NCBI GenBank assembly: GCA_002690445.1
Contig: NZER01000360.1
Coordinates: forward strand, 1 to 7,574
Source: Candidatus Pacearchaeota archaeon
GTDB taxonomy: Archaea > Nanoarchaeota > Nanoarchaeia > Pacearchaeales > GW2011-AR1
Direction of reading: 5' to 3'
Length of the DNA: 7,574 nucleotides
Both the position numbers and the translations under genes were made by a program. Numbering within the stretch: position 1 is the stretch's first letter; every line of letters starts with the position of its first letter. Below the pieces are notes generated by a model. It made no database searches, had not been told where the DNA came from, and was given only the letters and a program-made list of their open reading frames with translations. Shown here piece after piece: positions 1 through 4,914 of this stretch.

Positions 1-17
1 CTTGTCTCTAAAGTTAT

Positions 18-195
18 CCCTGCAGGCTACAACGACAAGCTACAACCTGCAGGGAATGATTAGCCTATGCTTATAAAGTCCCTCAACTCTATAAGCATAA
101 CCTTAAGTCAAGCCCCTCAGCTATTCTTAAGGCTGGATATACAACAAGTATACCCTATGGACCTTTTTTATAGACTTAGGTTTGTCTCAAGGTCT
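18..195. repeat. Array of consecutive unrelated stem-loops
   Basis: The first 225 bases contain no supported gene. They hold successive inverted repeats: CCCTGCAGG at 18-26 with CCTGCAGGG at 46-54 (10 bp if the flanking T17-A55 pair is counted); TATGCTTATA at 66-75 with TATAAGCATA at 90-99 (10 bp); CCTTAAG at 101-107 with CTTAAGG at 126-132 (7 bp); a short stem at 135-154 closed by an AACAA loop; and GACCTT at 160-165 with AAGGTC at 190-195. The first loop also repeats GCTACAA. The array lies just beyond the 3' end of the leftmost minus-strand gene, so it could be a terminator or processing region, a replication or packaging signal, or a source of small RNA. None of the stems is followed by a classical T-tract in the minus direction. 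Confidence 0.7.
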
Positions 196-209
196 TACAA
201 GCAGGATAC

Positions 210-226
210 TCGCGGGACCTCATAGT
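210..226. repeat. 17-bp direct repeat, copy 1
   Basis: TCGCGGGACCTCATAGT occurs here and again at 766-782 in the same orientation. This copy touches the stop codon of the 226-522 gene. It is GC-rich in an AT-rich setting. On the minus strand it reads ACTATGAGGTCCCGCGA, loosely like the ACTATAGGG initiation region of T7-type promoters, but bases further upstream are not conserved between copies. Confidence 0.75.
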
Positions 227-522
227 TAAACATATCTATAGTTGCCTATAGGTGCTTCATGAGCCTCATGTAGTCTTGGCTTAGGTAGCTCTACGACTCT
301 GTAAGGGTTAATATGAGCTAAGTGTCTCACATCTACATTGTCAGACTCTTTATAGTCTAAGCAGAATTGCTTGGCTTCCTTGAGTGTTACGAAGGTGTCT
401 CTGTGGATGCGCTGGAAGTCTGTGTCTCGTACTTCTATAGGTCCCCCTGAGTATCTACGCTCTAGTATAAACACCATGCCATCTGATCGTTGCATTGTTT
501 GGCTTGTCATTGTTAGTTTCAT
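226..522 (-). CDS. Hypothetical protein, 98 aa
   Basis: Not recognised. A start at 522 is preferred over the in-frame ATG at 537 because it overlaps the upstream stop codon as TAATG, the coupling arrangement used repeatedly in this block; neither start has a strong ribosome binding site of its own. The protein begins MKLTMTSQTM and has mixed charge, with no membrane segment or signal peptide. A motif TFVTLKEAKQFCLDY in the middle suggests an alpha helix, and the tail is rich in Pro, His and Tyr. It is the last gene of the leftward block before the stem-loop array and is probably co-translated with the 60-residue gene upstream. One copy of a 17-bp repeat begins at its stop codon. Whether it is a small host-takeover protein is only inference from position. 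Confidence 0.7.
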   Translation of the reverse strand: MKLTMTSQTMQRSDGMVFILERRYSGGPIEVRDTDFQRIHRDTFVTLKEAKQFCLDYKESDNVDVRHLAHINPYRVVELPKPRLHEAHEAPIGNYRYV

Positions 523-704
523 TATAGGTACATCCATTCATTATAAGAGGTCATCTTAATATCATTCATATCATACCCTAAGGCTGTAGCGTATATTATA
601 AAACCTACTAGATCCTCTCTATCAAGCCCACCTATAGAGCTTTTGTAGTCTGTTATGTTACCATTGATTAGGTTGCTCAATGCTGTGTCGTATAGCTCTC
701 TCAT
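522..704 (-). CDS. Hypothetical protein, 60 aa
   Basis: Not recognised. The ATG at 704 is preceded by the purine-rich site AAGGGGGG, separated by about five bases, which supports this start. The protein begins MRELYDTALSNLINGNITDY and continues through a GLDREDLVGFIIYATALGYD segment that looks like a short amphipathic or hydrophobic helix. The end is rich in Met, Asn and Trp. The stop TAA overlaps the start of the next gene (TAATG), so translation is probably coupled. The gene follows a 196-base gap that holds a nested hairpin and one copy of the 17-bp repeat, so transcription may be started or processed just upstream. Confidence 0.75.
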   Translation of the reverse strand: MRELYDTALSNLINGNITDYKSSIGGLDREDLVGFIIYATALGYDMNDIKMTSYNEWMYL

Positions 705-765
705 GGTACCCCCCTTGTAGTTTTACTTATAGTATACTCAAGTATATCTTTAGTTGTTAGTTTAA

Positions 766-782
766 TCGCGGGACCTCATAGT
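766..782. repeat. 17-bp direct repeat, copy 2
   Basis: Exact second copy of the TCGCGGGACCTCATAGT element found at 210-226, in the same orientation. Together the two copies bracket the 226-522 and 522-704 gene pair. Confidence 0.75.
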
Positions 783-828
783 CTCTTGATGTAGTCTTGA
801 TGTGTGTATAGGTATGTCATTATGATAT

Positions 829-877
829 AGGTCTATAGTGGCCCTGTCAGATTGACATATGGTGTTGCTATAGACCT
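829..877. promoter_or_regulatory. Nested stem-loop downstream of 157-aa gene
   Basis: AGGTCTATAG at 829-838 pairs perfectly with CTATAGACCT at 868-877. Inside it TGTCA (845-849) pairs with TGACA (853-857) around a three-base GAT loop. It lies between the stop of the 901-1374 gene and the next gene on the minus strand, a position that fits a terminator, RNase III processing site or phage-polymerase signal. It has no U-tract, so an ordinary intrinsic terminator is unlikely. Confidence 0.65.
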
Positions 878-900
878 GTTTGTTATTGGCATGGTTGTTG

Positions 901-1374
901 CTAGCATATCAACTCACTAGCATATCCTGCAAAATATTCACCACGTACACAAGACATTAAATCATCCATATCATGAAACTCAAATTGGTTGCGAAACTGT
1001 CTAATGTAATCAATGCGATCATATGCATCATAACAATTAGCCCATACCTCATCGGCCTCTTGCTGCTCAGCTTCAGAGAACTTGTAGTCATCGCATACAG
1101 GATAGTCAGCTAGTGCTCTCTCCCAGTCCTCAGCCTTGCGCACAGCTTCAGAGTCTTCAGGGTTTACTAGTAGATATTCAATCCACCCGCAAGCCCAATG
1201 AGATGCACTGAGAGACTCAGCACCCTCACCCAAGTCTTCAGACATAACCTCATAGTTGCTACGTGTCAGGACATCAGAGTCTCTATTCTGTGTGTATAGG
1301 ACTAGCCAGTGTGCCTTGCTGGTGTCTCGTAGATAGCTTGATGAGTCTCTAAAGTATTCGCTTAAAGTTTCCAT
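901..1374 (-). CDS. Conserved-type phage hypothetical protein, 157 aa
   Basis: The longest gene of the left cluster. The ATG at 1374 follows a good GAGGAGT site about six bases upstream. The protein is acidic and has no membrane segment. Visible blocks are DVLTRSNYEVMSEDLGEG (about residues 34-51), SHWACGWIEYLLV (58-70), ALADYPVCDDYKFSEAE (87-103) and CVRGEYFAGYASELI (142-156). From memory this pattern resembles a family of uncharacterised proteins in phages and other mobile elements, but no reaction is known to me and none can be read from the sequence. It lies downstream of a 26-residue membrane ORF, with three bases between them. A hairpin follows its stop. A role in the takeover phase is inferred only from neighbours. 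Confidence 0.85.
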   Translation of the reverse strand: METLSEYFRDSSSYLRDTSKAHWLVLYTQNRDSDVLTRSNYEVMSEDLGEGAESLSASHWACGWIEYLLVNPEDSEAVRKAEDWERALADYPVCDDYKFSEAEQQEADEVWANCYDAYDRIDYIRQFRNQFEFHDMDDLMSCVRGEYFAGYASELIC

Positions 1375-1377
1375 GTC

Positions 1378-1458
1378 TTACTCCTCGTTATCTTCTAGTT
1401 TATCACAAGCGTATGCACCTGCAGATAGGATTGTTATTAGGATTATGCACTCTAGCAT
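1378..1458 (-). CDS. Small membrane protein, 26 aa
   Basis: A very short gene supported by its start signal: AAGGAGG sits five bases before the ATG, one of the best ribosome binding sites in the window. The product MLECIILITILSAGAYACDK plus the acidic tail LEDNEE is a single hydrophobic helix (about residues 4-18) with a charged C-terminus, so it probably inserts in the inner membrane with an acidic end exposed. The start overlaps the end of the 1452-1643 gene as ATGCTAG, and its stop lies three bases before the 157-aa gene, so it sits inside a tight operon. A Cys follows the hydrophobic stretch, but the preceding residues do not form a good lipobox. Function unknown; small phage membrane proteins include inhibitors, superinfection-exclusion factors and lysis accessories. 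Confidence 0.65.
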   Translation of the reverse strand: MLECIILITILSAGAYACDKLEDNEE

Positions 1459-1643
1459 TGCTGCCTCCTTACTTCTACTATATCTATTCCTTTATGCTCA
1501 GCTATATCTTGTATCACTTTCAGGCTATCTCTTTGTATCCATGAGTCGCCATCATACAGTGATACCCAGTAGGTATTTCCAGAATGCTTTATCGTAACGA
1601 GTCCCCTGAAGGGTGGAGTCCATTTAGGTTCTAAGTCTAGCAT
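1452..1643 (-). CDS. Hypothetical protein, 63 aa
   Basis: Not recognised. The product starts MLDLEPKWTPPFRGLVTIKH. It continues with a strand-rich GNTYWVSLYDGDSW segment, which suggests a small beta-sheet fold, followed by a helical stretch VIQDIAEHKGIDIVEV and a basic end RRQQC. The ATG at 1643 has a modest AGGTGAG site. The start overlaps the end of a possible 19-codon ORF by ATGCTAG, and its own end overlaps the next small membrane gene by the same seven bases. The product is soluble, with no motif for an enzymatic role. Confidence 0.7.
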   Translation of the reverse strand: MLDLEPKWTPPFRGLVTIKHSGNTYWVSLYDGDSWIQRDSLKVIQDIAEHKGIDIVEVRRQQC

Positions 1644-1696
1644 GGCTCACCTAGCAATTCTTCTCTACGGGCTATTATCTTCTCTATAGTTTTCAT
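1637..1696 (-). CDS. Possible 19-aa ORF in operon
   Basis: The ORF starts at an ATG three bases after the stop of the 1699-1926 gene and ends inside the start region of the 1452-1643 gene. It encodes MKTIEKIIARREELLGEPC, a short amphipathic, basic helix. The site upstream is only a weak GTGGAG. It fills the only gap between two genes and shares the ATGCTAG overlap with its downstream neighbour. It may simply keep ribosomes running for coupling rather than make a functional peptide. Confidence 0.35.
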   Translation of the reverse strand: MKTIEKIIARREELLGEPC

Positions 1697-1698
1697 GC

Positions 1699-1926
1699 TT
1701 AATACTCCACTGCTTCTATAAGTTGCTCTAATGATTCTATAGGCTCGCTCCAAGTGAAACAATCATCATCTTGTATGGTTTCAACATTTACACCATCTCT
1801 TAAGCCACTCCATGGTGGAGCATGGTTAACATTGACGCTGCCCTCTACTACATACCAGTTGGCATACTCAAAGATTGTACATGGTGTTTGTGCGCTACCA
1901 TAGTAGCCTTCATATATCTCACCCAT
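1699..1926 (-). CDS. Hypothetical acidic protein, 75 aa
   Basis: Not recognised. The ATG at 1926 is preceded by AAGGGGAG at about six bases and overlaps the upstream stop as TAATG. The product begins MGEIYEGYYGSAQTPC, has a strand-like TIFEYANWYVVEGSVNVNH segment (about residues 17-35), and ends in an acidic helical region SEPIESLEQLIEAVEY. It is soluble and rich in Tyr, Trp and Glu. Acidic small phage proteins sometimes act as inhibitors or DNA mimics, but no specific signature supports that here. Confidence 0.75.
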   Translation of the reverse strand: MGEIYEGYYGSAQTPCTIFEYANWYVVEGSVNVNHAPPWSGLRDGVNVETIQDDDCFTWSEPIESLEQLIEAVEY

Positions 1927-2057
1927 TACTTGCTCCCCTTCACGATATCGCTATGGATAACTGAGCGTCTTACCTTACGATAGATAGCTACGCCTTTGAG
2001 CTGGTCTGCATTGAATGGAAGTGTTGGGATGTTTGTCATCGATTGTAAATCGTTCAT
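1926..2057 (-). CDS. Small basic hypothetical protein, 43 aa
   Basis: A short ORF supported by a GAGGAAA site eight bases before its ATG and by the TAATG overlap with the next gene. The product starts MNDLQSMTNIPTLPF and continues with NADQLKGVAIYRKVRRSVIH, giving a basic central stretch (RKVRR) and a Lys-rich end. There is no membrane segment. The basic core could bind nucleic acid or an acidic partner such as the downstream acidic 75-residue protein, but that is inference from charge alone. The gene starts a coupled run that continues to the 157-aa gene. Confidence 0.7.
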   Translation of the reverse strand: MNDLQSMTNIPTLPFNADQLKGVAIYRKVRRSVIHSDIVKGSK

Positions 2058-2135
2058 GATGTGTTTCCTCATAGTTGGGAGCTGTTAGAAGCCGCTCGTT
2101 TAGCTGTGTTATGTTGCTTATTGTCTATCTTATTT

Positions 2136-2345
2136 CTAATTGTCCAATACTATTTGAGCTATAGTGTCTCTATGCTCTTGCTCTGTGTGGTACACTTTAA
2201 GATCCCATAGATTGAACCCTAAGTCGTAGCAGTCATAATGTAACTTATGTTCGTTGAATATATCGTTAGTATACTCCATTATAGCGTCAGCTTGAGCACC
2301 TGTCAGCCTAGTTAATACACAGTTGTTATCTTTAGTTATTGTCAT
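2136..2345 (-). CDS. Hypothetical protein, 69 aa
   Basis: Not recognised. The ATG at 2345 follows an AGAGGAT site at normal distance. The product starts MTITKDNNCVLTRLTGAQAD, then a helical AIMEYTNDIFNEHKLHYDCY stretch, a short LGFNLWDLKVYH strand-like region and a helical end QEHRDTIAQIVLDN. It is a soluble, compact alpha/beta-looking protein with two Cys residues. It is separated by gaps of about 80 and 100 bases from its neighbours, so it is not translationally coupled. Confidence 0.72.
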   Translation of the reverse strand: MTITKDNNCVLTRLTGAQADAIMEYTNDIFNEHKLHYDCYDLGFNLWDLKVYHTEQEHRDTIAQIVLDN

Positions 2346-2448
2346 GATGTATCCTCTAAAGGTTAGTGGTTATGTTGTCTTGATGAGTGGACTATAGGTA
2401 GGCTTGTGGTTGTCTCAATGCTTAGTCTATGGTTGAGCTTTGAGTGTG

Positions 2449-2625
2449 TCAAACAAGTCCTAGGTCTATCATATGATTACACCACTTAACATCTAATCTC
2501 ATGTACTCATTATCTGTAAGTACATTGTTACTATGCAAGCGTACTAAAGCATCTGCCATCTTGTTCATATCCTCATGTGTAGTACATGCTTTTATTCGCT
2601 TTAGGGCTGAACTATAATTTGACAT
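2449..2625 (-). CDS. Hypothetical helical protein, 58 aa
   Basis: The ATG at 2625 is preceded by AAGGAGC six to seven bases upstream, a clear start. The product begins MSNYSSALKRIKACTTHEDM and continues NKMADALVRLHSNNVLTDNE, then a segment ending WCNHMIDLGLV. The pattern is three short helices, the middle ones with hydrophobic residues spaced as in an amphipathic helix. Short helical proteins of this general look are common among phage genes next to replication or early functions; no function is assigned. A longer ORF overlapping it in another frame (2601-2825) lacks a ribosome binding site and is judged a shadow. Confidence 0.72.
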   Translation of the reverse strand: MSNYSSALKRIKACTTHEDMNKMADALVRLHSNNVLTDNEYMRLDVKWCNHMIDLGLV

Positions 2626-2722
2626 GGTGTAGCTCCTTGGGTTGTACCCTTATGGTTGAGCATGTAGTATATCAACTGGATATGTATTACAAGTACTATC
2701 TTTAGTAGTGGCTGGTGGAGTA

Positions 2723-2786
2723 GCTGAAGGAGGAGCTGAAGGTGTATGGATCTATAGAAGGAGCTGAAGGAGGAGCTGAAGGAGGA
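2723..2786. repeat. 12-bp tandem repeats GCTGAAGGAGGA
   Basis: Exact copies lie at 2723-2734, 2763-2774 and 2775-2786, with a partial copy GCTGAAGG at 2735-2742. The plus strand reads as repeated AAGGAGG. The leftward transcript reads TCCTCCTTCAGC repeatedly, containing the CCTCCTT core of the 3' end of 16S rRNA. Neither strand shows a convincing gene across it. Unequal recombination or a regulatory decoy are possible explanations. Confidence 0.75.
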
Positions 2787-2846
2787 GCATACAGTGGCAT
2801 ACAGGTATCCTACAAGTACATACATGTATGCTACTATATCGCTTTA

Positions 2847-2873
2847 AACCCCACACCAAAAAAGCGCGGGGTT
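2847..2873 (-). promoter_or_regulatory. 10-bp RNA hairpin specific to minus transcript
   Basis: In the minus-strand RNA AACCCCGCGC pairs with GTGTGGGGTT over ten pairs, two of them G-U, around a TTTTTTG loop. On the plus strand those two positions are A-C mismatches, so the helix suits the leftward transcript. No T-run follows it, so a terminator for phage RNA polymerase or a processing site fits better than a classical intrinsic terminator. Confidence 0.6.
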
Positions 2874-2881
2874 GTTGATCA

Positions 2882-3118
2882 ATTATTGAGCAGTGCTGCA
2901 AAATAGTATCAGTATTGAAAAAATAAGTCAATATGGCTCAATAATAGGCTATTTATAGCTAGAATATAATGTGTATTATATCTGAGATGAGTACTGACAA
3001 GGGTTTACATCATGACCCCCTCCCCCTAGGTCATAATGAACCACTCTGTGGCACCCCTATGGGGGACATTCAGGGGCGGGCCTATCGATATAGGGGAAAG
3101 AGTTTTTTAGTCAAAACT
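2882..3118. repeat. Second stem-loop array
   Basis: Successive dyads follow each other: ATTATTGAGC 2882-2891 with GCTCAATAAT 2936-2945 (10 bp), enclosing TATTGA 2913-2918 with TCAATA 2928-2933; ATATAAT-GTGT-ATTATAT at 2964-2981; ATGACC 3012-3017 with GGTCAT 3029-3034; CCCC-TAT-GGGG at 3054-3064; CCTAT-CGAT-ATAGG at 3081-3094; and AGTTTT 3101-3106 with AAAACT 3113-3118. CCCCTAT (3054-3060) can also pair with ATAGGGG (3090-3096), so alternative folds exist. The array lies just 3' of the coiled-coil gene on the minus strand. Confidence 0.6.
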
Positions 3119-3131
3119 GAGAGTTACTCCT

Positions 3132-3314
3132 TTAGTCAGACAAAGAGTCATACAGCCATTCGTACTCTTGTAGGCGCTCTATTTGTTTCTTAAGATCCTT
3201 CTCATAAGCCACTCTCTCAGCCAGATTAGCCTCAAGCTCACCTATACGGTCATGGAGCTTCTCTATAAGTGAGTCTTTAATAGCTAATATGTTGATATAG
3301 TGCTCTGTATTCAT
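3132..3314 (-). CDS. Coiled-coil protein B, 60 aa
   Basis: The start at 3314 is chosen because it overlaps the upstream stop as ATGA; an in-frame ATG at 3323 would add only Met-Trp-Ile. After MNTEHYINILAIKDSLIEKL the protein runs as one long charged helix with Leu, Ile and Val at heptad spacing (LHDRIGELEANLAE, then DLKKQIERLQEYEWLYDSL), typical of a two-stranded coiled coil. It has no membrane segment, which argues against an inner-membrane spanin. It is translationally coupled to a second coiled-coil protein of similar size immediately upstream, suggesting that the two form a heteromer. Function unknown; a structural, scaffold-like or regulatory role is possible. Confidence 0.75.
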   Translation of the reverse strand: MNTEHYINILAIKDSLIEKLHDRIGELEANLAERVAYEKDLKKQIERLQEYEWLYDSLSD

Positions 3315-3511
3315 AATCCACATGTAATCTTATAAGGGGTTTCTGGAAGTAAGAACTTATCGTTATGATTGATGAGTTCTACTATAGGTCTACTAAGAGC
3401 CTCTTCGAGTGCCTGCTTAAGGTGTTCTATCTCTATATCCTTCTCTAAGAGTTGCCCCTTTAGCTCAGCTATATGCTTATGCACTAGGTTAGCTTCATGC
3501 TTATCTATCAC
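3311..3511 (-). CDS. Coiled-coil protein A, 66 aa
   Basis: A GTG start at 3511 is supported by an AAGGAG site eight bases upstream and by overlap with the previous stop as GTGA. Residues 2-42 form a charged helix with heptad hydrophobics (ANLVHKHIAELKGQLLEKDI followed by EIEHLKQALEEAL). The last third, PIVELINHNDKFLLPETPYK onwards, is non-helical and could be a binding tail. No membrane segment is present. Its stop overlaps the start of the next coiled-coil gene (ATGA), so the two should be made in similar amounts. It is not recognisable as a known family. Confidence 0.75.
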   Translation of the reverse strand: MIDKHEANLVHKHIAELKGQLLEKDIEIEHLKQALEEALSRPIVELINHNDKFLLPETPYKITCGL

Positions 3512-3756
3512 GCTACGATCTCCTTCAGCCTATCTTGAGCTTTCTCTAGAGTACCATAGTAGCGCCTACGACCTCCTGAGAGGGGCTTCAGCTCCCCATT
3601 TTGGCCAACTTTAGGTGCTTCGAGTATCCAACCTACCCCTTGACCATAATCAGGCCTTATAGCAAAACCTGAGGCTTCATCTATAAAGGTGTTAGCTTCA
3701 CGATATGCCTTGCGTTCTTTAGCTGGTAGATATTGGTTCTGATTGATTGTATTCAT
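3508..3756 (-). CDS. Hypothetical basic protein, 82 aa
   Basis: The first gene of a three-gene overlapping set. GAGGAGG lies about five bases before the ATG at 3756, a strong site. The product has a helical basic start (YLPAKERKAYREANTFIDEA), a central GFAIRPDYGQGVGWILEAPK segment rich in Gly and aromatic residues, and an end SGGRRRYYGTLEKAQDRLKE. The Arg-Tyr patch followed by an amphipathic helix could contact nucleic acid, but no named domain is seen. The stop is overlapped by the GTG start of the next gene. The gap upstream carries a long hairpin that could control or process the transcript. Confidence 0.78.
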   Translation of the reverse strand: MNTINQNQYLPAKERKAYREANTFIDEASGFAIRPDYGQGVGWILEAPKVGQNGELKPLSGGRRRYYGTLEKAQDRLKEIVA

Positions 3757-3827
3757 TAGACCTCCTCAGATCGTCTACAAGGGATGTATACCCCCTGTTT
3801 TAAGGATTATTATTCATAATAGGTACT

Positions 3828-3867
3828 AGGACCACCCTAAGAGCTTAAAGTGCCTTAGAGTGGACCT
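3828..3867 (-). promoter_or_regulatory. Long intergenic hairpin, minus-strand RNA
   Basis: In the minus RNA CCACTCTAAG pairs with CTTAGGGTGG (ten pairs with one G-U) around a 12-base loop, and the stem extends by three more pairs beyond a single A-A mismatch. On the plus strand the G-U becomes an A-C mismatch. It lies in the 178-base gap between the virion-protein gene ending at 3935 and the gene starting at 3756. No T-tract follows. A processing site or phage-type terminator is plausible. Confidence 0.6.
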
Positions 3868-3934
3868 GAGGGTGTTCCTAACTTAGTTACCAGCTAGATG
3901 TACGTCTACTTCTACATTGTGATTGCAGACTCCT

Positions 3935-4912
3935 TCAAGGCACTCCACCATCTATGCGGCCACCATCAATTATAGTCCATCCGAAGGCGTCTATAAGTCT
4001 CTTACGGGAAGCTTCAGGCTCACCTAAGTTGTACTGAGCAGTTCCTGCATGTAAGGTGACACCATTCTGTAAGACTGGATGATCTGCTAGAGCTAAGAGT
4101 AACTTATTATAATTGAGATTACTGAAAGCTGAACCTGCCATCATGTTATTAGCATTCGTAACATCTGTCCAATCCATCAGGGAGACATCAAGGTCCAGAT
4201 TAGGTGAGTTCCTACAGAGCTGAGCTACATTGGTTAAAGATGCAGCTGGAGTGGTAGCATTTGTAATACTTGCTAGATTAGGCATATCCATGAAGGACTC
4301 ATTAACAGCTGTAGCATTAGATAAGTCCATATTACCGATGATGAGCTCAGTCATTGCAGAGTCTTTAACTATCGCTCCAATACCACTTAAGTTTGGCATG
4401 TAGTCAAATGCATTCATGTTTAAGCTGCTTAGGCTTGTACATTCTCTGAAGGTATTTACAAAGTTCTGTACAGAGTCACTTATAACAGGCCCTGTAGTTA
4501 CCTGTGTGAGCGCGTCACACCCAAAGAAGGAGCCAAAGAATGTTACCCACTCTATGTTCCCCCAATTAGCTATAACTAAGAGTTTGCTCTTGTCACCCCC
4601 GTTGTTGAACATTATTCTAGGAAATGTCTTATTGACACCACCTATGTAGACAACGTATTGTCCAGCTGATGGGAATGTTATAGTGAGGTCTGTACTGACG
4701 GTGTGCGTACCTGATTGACCATCAGAGGTCTTCCAGTCAAAGTTATAGGTAGAAGCCCCACTGAGTGGCACGGTGAATTGATTATCTGCTGAAGTACCTA
4801 CATTGTCAGTCTGCACATATAGCTGGAAGAGGTGACTATCAGAGGTGCCTCCAGATCCACCTTCGTCTACCCCTCCAGATAAACCTCCAGATAATCCTCC
4901 AGTTAGACTCAT
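3935..4912 (-). CDS. BspA-type repeat virion surface protein, 325 aa
   Basis: Residues 1-24 are a Gly/Ser linker (MSLTGGLSGGLSGG and onward). Residues 28-92 look like an Ig/PKD-type beta domain: FQLYVQTDNVGTSADNQFTV, then a Trp-containing strand and an SAGQYVVYIGG end. Residues 118-260 contain irregular leucine-rich repeats of the BspA/DUF285 kind, with units such as FFGCDALTQV, FRECTSLSSL, MPNLSGIGA, MDMPNLASI and NSPNLDLDVS. The end has the hallmark NYNKLLLALAD, a GTAQYNLGEP motif and a DAFGWTIIDGG closing strand. Proteins of this type occur in phage tail or capsid appendages and in surface adhesins. A role in virion decoration or receptor contact is inferred. The ATG at 4912 lies two bases after the upstream stop, with a weak AGGT site, so coupling is likely. 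Confidence 0.85.
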   Translation of the reverse strand: MSLTGGLSGGLSGGVDEGGSGGTSDSHLFQLYVQTDNVGTSADNQFTVPLSGASTYNFDWKTSDGQSGTHTVSTDLTITFPSAGQYVVYIGGVNKTFPRIMFNNGGDKSKLLVIANWGNIEWVTFFGSFFGCDALTQVTTGPVISDSVQNFVNTFRECTSLSSLNMNAFDYMPNLSGIGAIVKDSAMTELIIGNMDLSNATAVNESFMDMPNLASITNATTPAASLTNVAQLCRNSPNLDLDVSLMDWTDVTNANNMMAGSAFSNLNYNKLLLALADHPVLQNGVTLHAGTAQYNLGEPEASRKRLIDAFGWTIIDGGRIDGGVP

Positions 4913-4914
4913 GG

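Larger units (their letters stand above)
705..900. other. Intergenic gap with dyads, no supported gene
   Basis: No ORF with a credible ribosome binding site was seen on either strand. From the minus-strand viewpoint the gap holds a nested stem-loop (829-877), then a copy of the 17-bp repeat (766-782), then a short dyad TATACT-CA-AGTATA at 733-746, and finally the ribosome binding site of the next gene. The dyads may be promoter, operator or RNA-processing elements; the sequence alone does not decide. Confidence 0.6.
2626..3131. other. 506-base gap without convincing gene
   Basis: No ORF on either strand has both a good start signal and plausible composition. The gap contains a purine-rich tandem repeat (2723-2786), a 12-bp palindrome CATACATGTATG (2819-2830), a minus-strand hairpin (2847-2873), a run of further hairpins (2882-3118) and a two-codon ORF behind a G-rich site (3005-3026). 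It lies between the coiled-coil gene and the 58-residue gene, both transcribed leftward. Confidence 0.6.

Noticed and set aside
2601..2825. Minus-strand ORF of 74 codons across the tandem repeat
   Set aside because: It has no ribosome binding site, a Ser/Leu-rich composition produced by the repeat, and overlaps the better-supported 58-residue gene in another frame.
2742..2903. Plus-strand GTG ORF of about 53 codons starting in the repeat
   Set aside because: Its only support is the purine-rich repeat acting as a ribosome site. It is opposite to all neighbours and crosses hairpins that suit a minus RNA.
2969..3193. Plus-strand ORF of 74 codons
   Set aside because: No ribosome binding site, an irregular protein, and it overlaps the end of a good coiled-coil gene on the other strand.
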